Positions 18,068 through 27,352 of a stretch of 64,000 nt of DNA are shown here, piece after piece (positions within the stretch are counted from its first letter, which is position 1; every line of letters starts with the position of its first letter). Under the pieces are notes generated by a model. The model was not told the DNA's origin. It worked only from the letters and a program-made list of their open reading frames with translations, and searched no databases. The stretch comes from Pelagibacteraceae bacterium AG-447-N18 (GTDB lineage Bacteria > Pseudomonadota > Alphaproteobacteria > Pelagibacterales > Pelagibacteraceae). The translations under genes and the position numbers were made by a program. The DNA is taken from positions 62,001 through 126,000 of the forward strand of contig QCQE01000001.1 of assembly GCA_003212275.1 (NCBI GenBank), in the 5' to 3' direction.

Positions 18068-18149
18068 AGTGATTTTTAAAGTATAATTTTTTATTAATCT
18101 TTTAAGGTATCTTGAATATTTAGTAAAAGACTATATATCTATAGAAATT

Positions 18150-18905
18150 ATGGCAACAGACAAAAAAGGTATTCTAGCAAGAGCGAGAGCAGCAGCACGT
18201 GAAACCACAGCTGTTACTGATGAAGGCTTAAGAGCTTACATGTTAAAAGTTTATAACTACATGGGATCAGCTCTTTTAGTTACTGGAATAGTGGCATTAA
18301 TAACTTTCAAATTAGCTGTTGAATCTTTGTCTCCTTTAGACTTCACACCTTTCGGTGATTCAATTTATACTTCTGGTTTAGCTTGGGTAGTAATGTTAGC
18401 TCCTTTAGGAGTTGTGTTTTACATGAGTTTCGGAATTAATAAAATGAGCGCAGCAAAAGCGCAGACAGTTTTTTGGTTATTTGCAGCATTAATGGGGTTA
18501 TCTTTGTCGTCAATATTTGTTGTTTTTACTGAAACTTCAATCACGAGAGTGTTTTTTATAACTGCAAGTACTTTTGGAGCAATGAGCTTATATGGTTATA
18601 CAACTAAAAGAGATTTAACTAAGTTTGGATCATTTTTGATGATGGGATTAATAGGAATTATTATTGCATCATTAGTTAATATTTTTCTAAAATCTTCAAT
18701 GATGTATTTCGTGATATCAATTTTAGGAGTTTTAATTTTTGTTGGCCTTACTGCTTATGATACTCAAAAAATAAAAAACATGTACTCTGCTAGCGATACT
18801 GGTGAGTTAATGGGTAAAAAAGCGGTAATGGGTGCTCTAACTCTTTACTTAGATTTCATTAACTTATTTATTATGCTCCTTAGACTTTTCGGTCAAAGAA
18901 GATAA
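18150..18905 (+). CDS. Bax inhibitor-1/YccA family membrane protein
   Basis: 251 aa, seven TM-like segments, C-terminal GLTAYDTQKIKNMY...ALTLYLDFINLFIMLLRLFG. Confidence 0.93.
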   Translation: MATDKKGILARARAAARETTAVTDEGLRAYMLKVYNYMGSALLVTGIVALITFKLAVESLSPLDFTPFGDSIYTSGLAWVVMLAPLGVVFYMSFGINKMSAAKAQTVFWLFAALMGLSLSSIFVVFTETSITRVFFITASTFGAMSLYGYTTKRDLTKFGSFLMMGLIGIIIASLVNIFLKSSMMYFVISILGVLIFVGLTAYDTQKIKNMYSASDTGELMGKKAVMGALTLYLDFINLFIMLLRLFGQRR

Positions 18906-18912
18906 TTTTACT

Positions 18913-19254
18913 TTAAAGTTTTTTCCAATTAGTATTTTTTAGCAATAAATTAAGTTCTGAGGAATTCTTTAGTATTTTACCATTGGTATCAGTAATTAAA
19001 TATTTTAAATTATTATTTTTTGGCTTAAAGTTTTTGCAAATTTTATAAATAGCATTTTCAGCTGCATTTTTAAAAACACTAAATCCTACCTGTTTGCTTG
19101 AAATGTTAAGACCGTAATCTTTCCAAGAACCCTCTGAAACCATTTTTGCATATAAATCTAATATTATTTTAAGCTCATTTTTTTCAAAAAAATGATTTTC
19201 ATTAAATTTTTTTTTATCAAGATTATTAACAACTAGTCTTAAATTATTCTTCAT
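18913..19254 (-). CDS. DUF2794 family protein
   Basis: FFEKNELKIILDLYAKMVSEGSWKDYGLN...VGFSVFKNAAENAIYKI pattern. Confidence 0.75.
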   Translation of the reverse strand: MKNNLRLVVNNLDKKKFNENHFFEKNELKIILDLYAKMVSEGSWKDYGLNISSKQVGFSVFKNAAENAIYKICKNFKPKNNNLKYLITDTNGKILKNSSELNLLLKNTNWKKL

Positions 19255-19798
19255 GAGTTTTATATTTATTGATTAAACCGATTTGAAAGGCTGTAAAAAT
19301 GAAAGTTATTGGAAGTAAACCCCAAACTTTAAAGTTAACCCAAAATTCCTCAGATTGTGTTCTCCAAACTAATTCATTTAAAATAGCAAGTCCAAAGAAA
19401 AAGTATATCCATCTTTTACTTAATAATTCCCAACCTTCGTTTGTAAGTGGTATTGATTTTCCCATTAATTTTTTTAACACAGGTTCATTTGTAAAATATC
19501 TTCCAAATATTAAAGCCAGACCAAATAAAATATTAATGATTGTTGGCTTAATGTAAATAAAAACTGGATTATCAAAATAAATTGTAAGGCCACCAAAAAA
19601 AGTAATTAATATTCCGCTCAATAAAGGAACTTTAGGTATTTTTTTTTCTAAAAACCAAACAATCGCTAATGCTATAATTGTCGCAATTATAAACGGTGGA
19701 ATGGCTACTCTTAATTCTTTTCCACTATCGTAATAGTAGTAAAAAAAAATTACTAAAGGTCCAAAATCAGTAAAAAACTTTAAAAAAGATTTATTCAC
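19244..19798 (-). CDS. yciB: Inner membrane-spanning protein YciB / septation protein A
   Basis: FFTDFGPLVIFFYYY, VPLLSGILITFFGGLTIYFDNPVFIYIKPTIINILFGLAL, NELVWRTQSEEFWVNFKV. Confidence 0.92.
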   Translation of the reverse strand: MNKSFLKFFTDFGPLVIFFYYYYDSGKELRVAIPPFIIATIIALAIVWFLEKKIPKVPLLSGILITFFGGLTIYFDNPVFIYIKPTIINILFGLALIFGRYFTNEPVLKKLMGKSIPLTNEGWELLSKRWIYFFFGLAILNELVWRTQSEEFWVNFKVWGLLPITFIFTAFQIGLINKYKTHEE

Positions 19799-19886
19799 TG
19801 GAAGAATATTAACATAAATAATATTTTCACAAAAACTATAAATTTTTCTTATTGATTTTTGTTTTTAAATACCCATACTAATCTAA

Positions 19887-20207
19887 ATGGCAATTCAAAA
19901 AGCTAAATTCTCAATAGGCGATATTGTAAAACACAAACACTTTGAGTTTAGAGGTGTGATTTATGATGTAGATTTTGAGTTTAATAATTCTGAAGAATGG
20001 TATCAATCTATCCCTAAGAATGTTAGACCAAGAAAAGATCAACCGTTCTATCATTTGTTAGCCGAAAACGATGAAATAACTTATGAAGCATATGTATCAG
20101 AGCAAAATTTATTGATCGATGACTCTGATGAGCCAATAAAACATCCATTAATTGAGGAAATTTTCTCTGGTAAAAAAGGTTCAAGCTATTTTAAGCCGTC
20201 AAATTAA
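19887..20207 (+). CDS. hspQ: Heat shock protein HspQ
   Basis: KFSIGDIVKHKHFEFRGVIYDVD, RPRKDQPFYHLLAENDEITYEAYVSEQNL. Confidence 0.9.
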   Translation: MAIQKAKFSIGDIVKHKHFEFRGVIYDVDFEFNNSEEWYQSIPKNVRPRKDQPFYHLLAENDEITYEAYVSEQNLLIDDSDEPIKHPLIEEIFSGKKGSSYFKPSN

Positions 20208-20274
20208 GTAAATTCACTTTTTAAACACATTTAGCTCAAATCTTTGTCACAGGGCATTGTTAAATATAATTAAT

Positions 20275-20335
20275 TCTGATCAAGAGTGTTAAATTTTACC
20301 CTTCGTTATTATCTCCCTCTACATTCTTGATCAGA
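20275..20335. promoter_or_regulatory. Long inverted repeat / stem-loop upstream of ccmC
   Basis: TCTGATCAAGAGTG (20275-20288) and CATTCTTGATCAGA (20322-20335), complementary over 14 positions with one G-U as RNA, 33-nt loop. Confidence 0.55.
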
Positions 20336-20386
20336 TAATTATTTCGTACTAAATAACCCTAATATTAATTTTAAAAATAAAATTTT

Positions 20387-21094
20387 ATGTTTCAATTACT
20401 AGAACCTAATAGAATTTTTTCTATAACTTCTAAAGCACCAAAATATGTTTTATTATTATTCATTTTGGTAGTCTCTATAGGTTTAACTGAGGCTCTAATT
20501 CTCTCACCAGAAGATTATAAACAAAGTCACGCTGTAAGAATAATGTATGTTCATGTTCCCGCGGCATGGATCTCACTAGGTATTTTTTCTACTATTACTA
20601 TTCTCTCTATCGTTGGTTATATATTTAAGATTAAAAATTTCTTTTTAATTTCAAAAAGTTTGGCTCCGTCAGGATTTGTTTTCAATATAATTGCACTTGT
20701 AACAGGTTCTATTTGGGGAAAGCCTACGTGGGGAACATGGTGGGCGTGGGATGCCAGAATTACATCTATGCTAATATTGGCATTATTTTATTTGATGTAT
20801 TTAATTGCTTGGAGAATTTATGAAAATAAAGAACAAGTTTTTAAGGTAACCTCAATTATTACAATTTTAGGAATAATAAATGTTCCTATAATTAAATATT
20901 CTGTAGACTGGTGGAACACACTTCATCAGCCTGCATCAATTAACATATTATCAAAATCTACTATTCATTCTTCGATGCTCGTTCCTTTACTGATTATGAC
21001 TGCGTCATTTGCACTATTCTCATTGCTAATTTTTTTAATGAAATATAATACAGAACTGATAAAAATTAAAAATAAGGGTTTAGACAGATTATGA
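20387..21094 (+). CDS. ccmC: Heme exporter protein CcmC
   Basis: RIMYVHVPAAWISLG, GSIWGKPTWGTWWAWDARITSML, WWNTLHQPASI. Confidence 0.95.
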   Translation: MFQLLEPNRIFSITSKAPKYVLLLFILVVSIGLTEALILSPEDYKQSHAVRIMYVHVPAAWISLGIFSTITILSIVGYIFKIKNFFLISKSLAPSGFVFNIIALVTGSIWGKPTWGTWWAWDARITSMLILALFYLMYLIAWRIYENKEQVFKVTSIITILGIINVPIIKYSVDWWNTLHQPASINILSKSTIHSSMLVPLLIMTASFALFSLLIFLMKYNTELIKIKNKGLDRL

Positions 21095-21318
21095 TAAGTG
21101 AAATTTTTTACATGGACGGATACGGAATTTATGTTTGGGGTTCATTTGCTTTTACTTTTTTTAGTTTTATGTCATTGTATCTGGTAATTAAAAATCAATA
21201 TGAAAGAGAAAAAAATAAGTTTATTGTTAAATTTGGAAACCTAAACTCTGAAAGAGCTGCCTCTGCTAGACTACAAAGAATTAATAGAGAGATTCTATCC
21301 AACACTTCAACTATTTAA
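21091..21318 (+). CDS. ccmD: Heme exporter protein CcmD
   Basis: Small ORF between ccmC and ccmE; MDGYGIYVWGSFAFTF. Confidence 0.85.
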   Translation: MISEIFYMDGYGIYVWGSFAFTFFSFMSLYLVIKNQYEREKNKFIVKFGNLNSERAASARLQRINREILSNTSTI

Positions 21319-21328
21319 CTTTTAAACC

Positions 21329-21748
21329 ATGTATGGTCGTAAAGTTAAACTAAGATTTTTTTTTATATTCTTAATCGCTGTTACATTAAGTTTAACAATA
21401 TTCCTTATTCTAAAATCATTAGAGGAAAATGTTGTATATTTTAAATCTCCATCTGAAATAAAAACTTTATCTGAAATGCAGCAGAAAAAGATTAGAATTG
21501 GAGGAATGGTAAAAACTGACTCAATTTCTATTGTAAATAAAGAATTAAGTTTTGTTATTACAGACTTTAAAAGTGAAATTAATGTTGTTTACTCAGGATT
21601 AATACCCAATCTTTTTGAAGAAGGTAAAGGTGTGGTTGCAGAGGGATTTTTAAAAGATGAGAATTTTTTTTCAGCGACGAAAATCTTAGCTAAACATGAT
21701 GAAAATTATATGCCTCCTGAAGTAAAGGCTGCTTTAGAGGAGAAATAA
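21329..21748 (+). CDS. ccmE: Cytochrome c maturation protein CcmE
   Basis: [43 protein letters not shown] (heme-binding His). Confidence 0.95.
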   Translation: MYGRKVKLRFFFIFLIAVTLSLTIFLILKSLEENVVYFKSPSEIKTLSEMQQKKIRIGGMVKTDSISIVNKELSFVITDFKSEINVVYSGLIPNLFEEGKGVVAEGFLKDENFFSATKILAKHDENYMPPEVKAALEEK

Positions 21749-21749
21749 A

Positions 21750-23627
21750 TTGTCGAGTTTAATTGGATATTATTCTTTAGTCTTTGGTGCCGGTGTTTCA
21801 ATTTTAGTTATATTTTTTTCAATTAAAAATTTTAATGATACTCAGAAGTTAGATACTAAAGTAATATCGTTAGTATTCTTACAACTTTTATTTGTAATAA
21901 TAAGCTTCTCAGGCTTAATTTTATCTTTTGTTATTTCAGATTTTAGTAATGAGACAGTTTTTAATAACTCCCATACAACTAAGCCGCTTTTTTATAAAAT
22001 CTCTGGTACCTGGGGAAATCATGAGGGCAGTCTATTATTATGGTTGTTAGTTTTAACATTATTCATATTTGTCTTTTTACTAAAGTCAAAAAATCAACCG
22101 AAACAATATAAAATTTTAACTTTATTATTCCAGCAGATAATAATAGTTGGTTTTTTTATTTTTCTAATACAAACCTCGAATCCTTTTAGTCATGTTTTTC
22201 CAGTTCCAAAAGAGGGGTTAGGTTTAAATCCTATATTGCAAGACCCTGCATTAGCAATTCACCCACCAATTTTATATTTAGGCTATGTTGGGACTTCAAT
22301 AATTTTTTCCTCAGCATTGGCAGCAGTTTGCTCCAATAATATTACAAAAATGTGGGCTTCACATATTAAAAAATGGGTTTTAGTTTCATGGATTTTTTTA
22401 ACTTTAGGAATTTTACTTGGATCTATTTGGGCTTACTATGAGTTGGGTTGGGGTGGTTTTTGGTTTTGGGATCCAGTTGAAAATGTATCTTTAATGCCAT
22501 GGTTTGCATTAACAACATTATTACATTGCGTATTAGTTTTAGAAAAAAAGCTAATTCTTACCTCGTGGGTTGTTGTGTTATCAATTGCAACTTTTACTCT
22601 AAGTATGTGTGGTACTTTTTTGGTTCGATCAGGTATTTTAAATTCTGTTCATACATTTGCCAACGATCCAGAAAGAGGTTTGTATATTCTAATATTTTTA
22701 TTTATTTTGATATTTCTATCTTTTTTTATTTTTTTAATTTTTCATAAAAGTGATAATAACAGTTCTAAAACTTTTTACTTATTAAGTAAGGAAACATCAA
22801 TTCTAGTTAATAATTGGTTTATGATGTATTTTTTGTCTGTTGTTTTAATTGGCACAATTTATCCAATATTTTTAGAGGTAATTTCGTCTCAAAAAATATC
22901 TGTAGGTCCACCATTTTTTAACAAATTGATACTACCATTTTTAATTCCATTTATGTTAGCGATGGCAATAGGACCTAAATTAAAGTGGATTAAATCGGAT
23001 ATTGAAGACAAAATTTATTTAATTTCATTTTTTGTTATTTCTTTAATTTTATCTGTATTGATAATTAGAAATTTAGATATTAATTTTCTTTATAATTCTA
23101 TTTTAATTACAGCAGCTTTTTATTTATTTTTTATAACTCTTAGAGATTTTTTTCATAGAAAATATAGAAACCTGTCGCAAATTACTGCTCATTTTAGTTT
23201 TAGCATTTTAATACTTAGTATTTTATTTAATAATATTTTTTCATCTGAAGTTATTACAAATTTAAAAATTAATGAAACTTACCAAGCTCAAAATTTGAAA
23301 ATTAATTTTGAGAGCATTGAGCAAGAAAATAAACAAAATTTTAAAGCAATTAGAGGTAGGTTTATTATAGAGGATCAAAGTGGATTAATTGAAGTCATGC
23401 AACCTGAACTAAGAATATATAATCAACCAAACATTGTTACAAGTGAAGCAGACATCAAAACTGATATATTCACTGATAAATTTATGACAATGAATTATGT
23501 CCAAAATCAAGATTATTTTAATATTCGTTATCAAGTAAAGCCATTCATGATTTGGATTTGGATTTCTACAATTCTATTGTGCTTTAGTGGCTGTTTATCT
23601 TTAATTAGAAAAAAATATGAAAACTAA
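21750..23627 (+). CDS. ccmF: Cytochrome c maturation/assembly protein CcmF
   Basis: WGNHEGSLLLWLLVL, LQDPALAIHPPILYLGYVG, WAYYELGWGGFWFWDPVENVSLMPW; TTG start. Confidence 0.95.
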   Translation: MSSLIGYYSLVFGAGVSILVIFFSIKNFNDTQKLDTKVISLVFLQLLFVIISFSGLILSFVISDFSNETVFNNSHTTKPLFYKISGTWGNHEGSLLLWLLVLTLFIFVFLLKSKNQPKQYKILTLLFQQIIIVGFFIFLIQTSNPFSHVFPVPKEGLGLNPILQDPALAIHPPILYLGYVGTSIIFSSALAAVCSNNITKMWASHIKKWVLVSWIFLTLGILLGSIWAYYELGWGGFWFWDPVENVSLMPWFALTTLLHCVLVLEKKLILTSWVVVLSIATFTLSMCGTFLVRSGILNSVHTFANDPERGLYILIFLFILIFLSFFIFLIFHKSDNNSSKTFYLLSKETSILVNNWFMMYFLSVVLIGTIYPIFLEVISSQKISVGPPFFNKLILPFLIPFMLAMAIGPKLKWIKSDIEDKIYLISFFVISLILSVLIIRNLDINFLYNSILITAAFYLFFITLRDFFHRKYRNLSQITAHFSFSILILSILFNNIFSSEVITNLKINETYQAQNLKINFESIEQENKQNFKAIRGRFIIEDQSGLIEVMQPELRIYNQPNIVTSEADIKTDIFTDKFMTMNYVQNQDYFNIRYQVKPFMIWIWISTILLCFSGCLSLIRKKYEN

Positions 23628-24135
23628 AATTTTTCCCATATTTTTAATATTTACATTCTCAATAATTTTCTTTGTTTTTTACAAAGGATTACAAAATACA
23701 AATGTTTATACACCATCACTAAAATCAGAAATTAAAATTCCAAATTTTGATGCAAAAGATTTTTTTTCAAAAGACAAAATAAATTCAGATCAGATTTTTA
23801 TAGGAAGTGATTATTATTTATTAAACATTTGGGCTTCGTGGTGTGTTCCTTGCAAAGAGGAACATAAGTATTTAATGGATTTAAGTAAAAAAGAGAATAT
23901 TAAAATTATTGGTCAAAATTACAAAGATAATTTTGAAAATGCAAAAAATTTTTTGATAAATTTAAATAATCCATATGACTTAATTTTTTTAGATAATGAT
24001 GGTACAATAGCAATTGAATGGGGTGCATATGGAGTACCTGAAACCTTTTTAATTCAAAACAATAAAATAATAAAAAAAGTAATTGGTCCCTTAGATGAAA
24101 AAATACTTTTTGAGATAAAAGAATTAACACAATGA
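23617..24135 (+). CDS. ccmG: Thiol:disulfide interchange protein (CcmG/DsbE)
   Basis: LLNIWASWCVPCKEEHKYL, GAYGVPETFLI. Confidence 0.93.
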   Translation: MKTKIFPIFLIFTFSIIFFVFYKGLQNTNVYTPSLKSEIKIPNFDAKDFFSKDKINSDQIFIGSDYYLLNIWASWCVPCKEEHKYLMDLSKKENIKIIGQNYKDNFENAKNFLINLNNPYDLIFLDNDGTIAIEWGAYGVPETFLIQNNKIIKKVIGPLDEKILFEIKELTQ

Positions 24136-24503
24136 ATATTTTAAAATTTTTAGTTTCTGTGATTTTCCTGATTTATTGTTTTTCTTCTGATTTAAAAGCT
24201 AAAAACTTAGAAATTGAAATAACAAAAAATTTAAGATGTTTAATTTGTCAAGGACAATCAGTGTACGATTCAGATTCTGAATTTGCTAATAGTTTAAAAA
24301 TTTTAGTAGAAAAAAAATTAAATGAAGGCTTAGATGAAAAACAAATTTATGTTTATCTTAAAGATAAATATGGAGATTGGATTCTGTATGATCCAGGATT
24401 CAATAAAAATACCTATTTTCTTTGGTTATTACCTATATTGATGTTTATATTTGGTGGTGCAATAATACTCAGGAAAGTTATATTAAAAAAAAAAAAATTA
24501 TGA
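24132..24503 (+). CDS. ccmH: Cytochrome c maturation protein CcmH
   Basis: LRCLICQGQSVYDSDSEFANSLK, YLKDKYGDWILYDPGFNKNTYFLW. Confidence 0.93.
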   Translation: MNILKFLVSVIFLIYCFSSDLKAKNLEIEITKNLRCLICQGQSVYDSDSEFANSLKILVEKKLNEGLDEKQIYVYLKDKYGDWILYDPGFNKNTYFLWLLPILMFIFGGAIILRKVILKKKKL

Positions 24504-25015
24504 ACTATCTAAGAATTTGTTACTTGGTAATATTATCTGTTTTTATTTCTTCATCGATATTTGCTGAAAATACTAAAGTTAGTAATGATAATACAAAGTT
24601 TAATATTTATTCAGGCATGTTTGACTTTAGTGATAATGGAAAAAGATCAACTTTAATTGGATTTCAACATCAAAATACAGATTTAAATAGAGATACTTTT
24701 CTCGGTAATCTTTCTCCCATAACAGGATTTATGTTTACTGCTGATAGTGCAGCTTATCTGTATACTGGCGTGCAGGCTCAATATTCATTAGGAGCATTAA
24801 ATATTATACCGAGTTTTACTCCAGGACTTTATAACAAGGGAGACGGAAAAGATCTTGGGCATCTATTAGAATTTAAAAGCGAAGTGCAGATTTCTTTAAA
24901 TTTATTCCAAAATACCCAATTAGGCTTATCATATAATCATTTGTCCAATGCAAGTTTGGGAGAAAAAAATCCTGGGGCAAATAGTTATATGTTTAATTTC
25001 CTTAAAACCTTTTAA
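24500..25015 (+). CDS. PagL-like lipid A deacylase / acyloxyacyl hydrolase family outer membrane protein
   Basis: Signal peptide from ATG at 24500; C-terminal GLSYNHLSNASLGEKNPGANSYMFN matches the PagL His/Ser region. Confidence 0.72.
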   Translation: MNYLRICYLVILSVFISSSIFAENTKVSNDNTKFNIYSGMFDFSDNGKRSTLIGFQHQNTDLNRDTFLGNLSPITGFMFTADSAAYLYTGVQAQYSLGALNIIPSFTPGLYNKGDGKDLGHLLEFKSEVQISLNLFQNTQLGLSYNHLSNASLGEKNPGANSYMFNFLKTF

Positions 25016-25026
25016 AAAAACATTCT

Positions 25027-26184
25027 ATGATAATGAGATTAAAAGATTGTCACAATTTTAGTGATTTTAGAAAACTTGCTAAGCTCAAGCTTCCATCGCC
25101 TATTTTTCATTATATTGATGGCGCTGCTGATGATGAAATTACATACGCTAGGAATACTAGTGCTTTTGACGATGTAGATTTAGTTCCAAATGTTTTAAGA
25201 GGTGTTGAGAATGTAGATTTGTCTACTACGATTTTTGGTAAAAAATTGGATTTACCATTTTATCTTTCACCAACAGCATTACAAAGACTTTTTCATTATG
25301 ATGGCGAAAGAGCAGTTGGAAAAGCAGCTAAAAAATTTAATACAATGTTTGGTGTTTCTGCATTAGCAACTGTTAGCGTTGAGGAAATATCCTCTTTGAT
25401 TGATACACCTAAAATGTTTCAGTTTTATTTTCACAAAGACAGAGGTTTAAATGACTCTTGTTTAGAGCGAGCTAAGGCCGCTAAATTTGATGTAATGGCT
25501 CTAACAGTCGATACCATTACAGGAGGAAATCGTGAAAGAGATTTAAGAACTGGTTTTACTTCTCCACCGAAATTGACTCTATCAAGCTTATTTAGTTTCG
25601 CGACCAAACCTATGTGGGGAATAAATTATTTAACAAAAGGAAAATTTGAATTACCTCATCTTCAAGACTTTGTAAAAGAGGGTACAAGTACAAACTCTTC
25701 GATAGGAAATTATTTTTCAACAATGTTAGATCAGTCTATGAATTGGAAAGATGCTGAAAAACTTTGTTCTCAATGGGGAGGTCATTTTGCACTAAAAGGT
25801 ATAATGAGTGTAGAAGATGCTAAAAAAGCAGTTGATATAGGATGTACTGGTATAATGGTTTCAAATCATGGTGGCAGACAACTTGATGGATCGAGATCAC
25901 CATTTGATCAACTCGCAGAAATTGTTGATGCAGTTGGAGATAAACTTGATGTTATATGTGAAGGAGGAATTCATAGAGGAACACATATGCTTAAAGCATT
26001 ATCTCTTGGTGCAAAAGCATGTTCTGGTGGAAGACTTTATCTATATGCGCTTGCAGCAGCAGGCCAACCAGGCGTCGAAAGAGCTCTTGAATTGTATAAA
26101 TCTGAGTTAGTAAGAGACATGAAACTAATGGGATGTACTAAAATATCGGACCTTAATAGAAATAATCTAAGATTTAGAAAATAG
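25027..26184 (+). CDS. FMN-dependent alpha-hydroxy-acid oxidizing protein (L-lactate dehydrogenase/glycolate oxidase family), copy 1
   Basis: FHYIDGAADDEITYARN, ALTVDTITGGNRERDLRTGF, LKGIMSVEDAKKAVDIGCTGIMVSNHGGRQLDG. Confidence 0.92.
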   Translation: MIMRLKDCHNFSDFRKLAKLKLPSPIFHYIDGAADDEITYARNTSAFDDVDLVPNVLRGVENVDLSTTIFGKKLDLPFYLSPTALQRLFHYDGERAVGKAAKKFNTMFGVSALATVSVEEISSLIDTPKMFQFYFHKDRGLNDSCLERAKAAKFDVMALTVDTITGGNRERDLRTGFTSPPKLTLSSLFSFATKPMWGINYLTKGKFELPHLQDFVKEGTSTNSSIGNYFSTMLDQSMNWKDAEKLCSQWGGHFALKGIMSVEDAKKAVDIGCTGIMVSNHGGRQLDGSRSPFDQLAEIVDAVGDKLDVICEGGIHRGTHMLKALSLGAKACSGGRLYLYALAAAGQPGVERALELYKSELVRDMKLMGCTKISDLNRNNLRFRK

Positions 26185-27347
26185 TGAGTTTACAAAATTG
26201 TTATAATTTTGACGACTTTAGAAAACTTGCAAAAAAAAAATTACCTTCTCCAATATTTCATTATATTGATGGTGGTGCGGATGATGAGATAACCCTCAAA
26301 AGAAATACAAAATCATTTGATGAATGCGATCTAGTTCCTAATATTTTAGCAAGTGTAGGTAAACCAGATTTATCAACAACTATTTTTGGAAAAAAAATTG
26401 ATATGCCACTATTTTTATCACCTTGCGCTATGCAAAGACTTTATCATCATGATGGTGATAAAGCGTCTGCTAGAGCAGCCGATAAGTTTGGAACATTTTA
26501 TAGTATGTCTACGATGGCAAATAATACTATAGAAGAAATTTCAAATATTTCGGGTGGACCAAAGTTATTTCAACTTTATGTTCATAAAGACCAATCAATC
26601 ACTGATGATCTAATTGATCGTTGTAGGAGATCAGGATTTGATGGAATGTGTTTAACGGTAGATACTTTAGTAGCGGGTAATAGAGAAAGAGATCATAGAA
26701 CAGGTTTCACAACCCCTCCAAAATTAACTTTACAAAGTTTAATGAGTTTTGCTCTTCATCCTAGTTGGGTATTTAATTATCTTACACACGGGAAATTTAA
26801 ATTAGCAAATGTGGCTACAAAAACAGACAAGGGTACCAATATTGCAAAATCAGTTATTGAGTATATTAATGAACAATATGATCCAGCAATGAACTGGAAG
26901 GATGCAGAATATTGTGTAAAGAAATGGAATGGACCTTTTGCACTTAAAGGTGTTATGTCAGTTGAAGATGCGAAAAGAGCAATAGATATTGGTTGTACCG
27001 CAATTATGATTTCAAATCATGGTGGAAGACAACTTGATGGATCAAGATCACCTTTCGATCAAGTCAAAGCAATCTCAGACGCAGTTGGAGATAAATTGGA
27101 AATTATTTTAGATGGGGGAGTGAGAAGAGGAACTCACGTATTAAAAGCAATCGCTGCGGGCGCAAAAGCCTGTAGTTTTGGTAAAATGTTTTTGTTCTCT
27201 TTAGCCGCAGGGGGACAACAAGGTGTTGAGCATTTACTTAAAAATATGCACGATGAAATAAATAGAAATATGGTTTTAATGGGATGTAAGAACTTAAAAG
27301 AGTTGAATAGTTCAAAATTAATTTATAGAACTTACAATAAAATATAA
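26184..27347 (+). CDS. FMN-dependent alpha-hydroxy-acid oxidizing protein, copy 2 (tandem paralog)
   Basis: Same family motifs (FHYIDGGADDEIT, LTVDTLVAGNRERDHRTGF, IMISNHGGRQLDG); GTG start overlapping the preceding stop. Confidence 0.92.
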   Translation: MSLQNCYNFDDFRKLAKKKLPSPIFHYIDGGADDEITLKRNTKSFDECDLVPNILASVGKPDLSTTIFGKKIDMPLFLSPCAMQRLYHHDGDKASARAADKFGTFYSMSTMANNTIEEISNISGGPKLFQLYVHKDQSITDDLIDRCRRSGFDGMCLTVDTLVAGNRERDHRTGFTTPPKLTLQSLMSFALHPSWVFNYLTHGKFKLANVATKTDKGTNIAKSVIEYINEQYDPAMNWKDAEYCVKKWNGPFALKGVMSVEDAKRAIDIGCTAIMISNHGGRQLDGSRSPFDQVKAISDAVGDKLEIILDGGVRRGTHVLKAIAAGAKACSFGKMFLFSLAAGGQQGVEHLLKNMHDEINRNMVLMGCKNLKELNSSKLIYRTYNKI

Positions 27348-27352
27348 AAGTT

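Noticed and set aside
23906-24130. 74-aa minus-strand Leu/His-rich ORF opposite ccmG
   Set aside because: Low-complexity antisense reading of a conserved thioredoxin-like gene.
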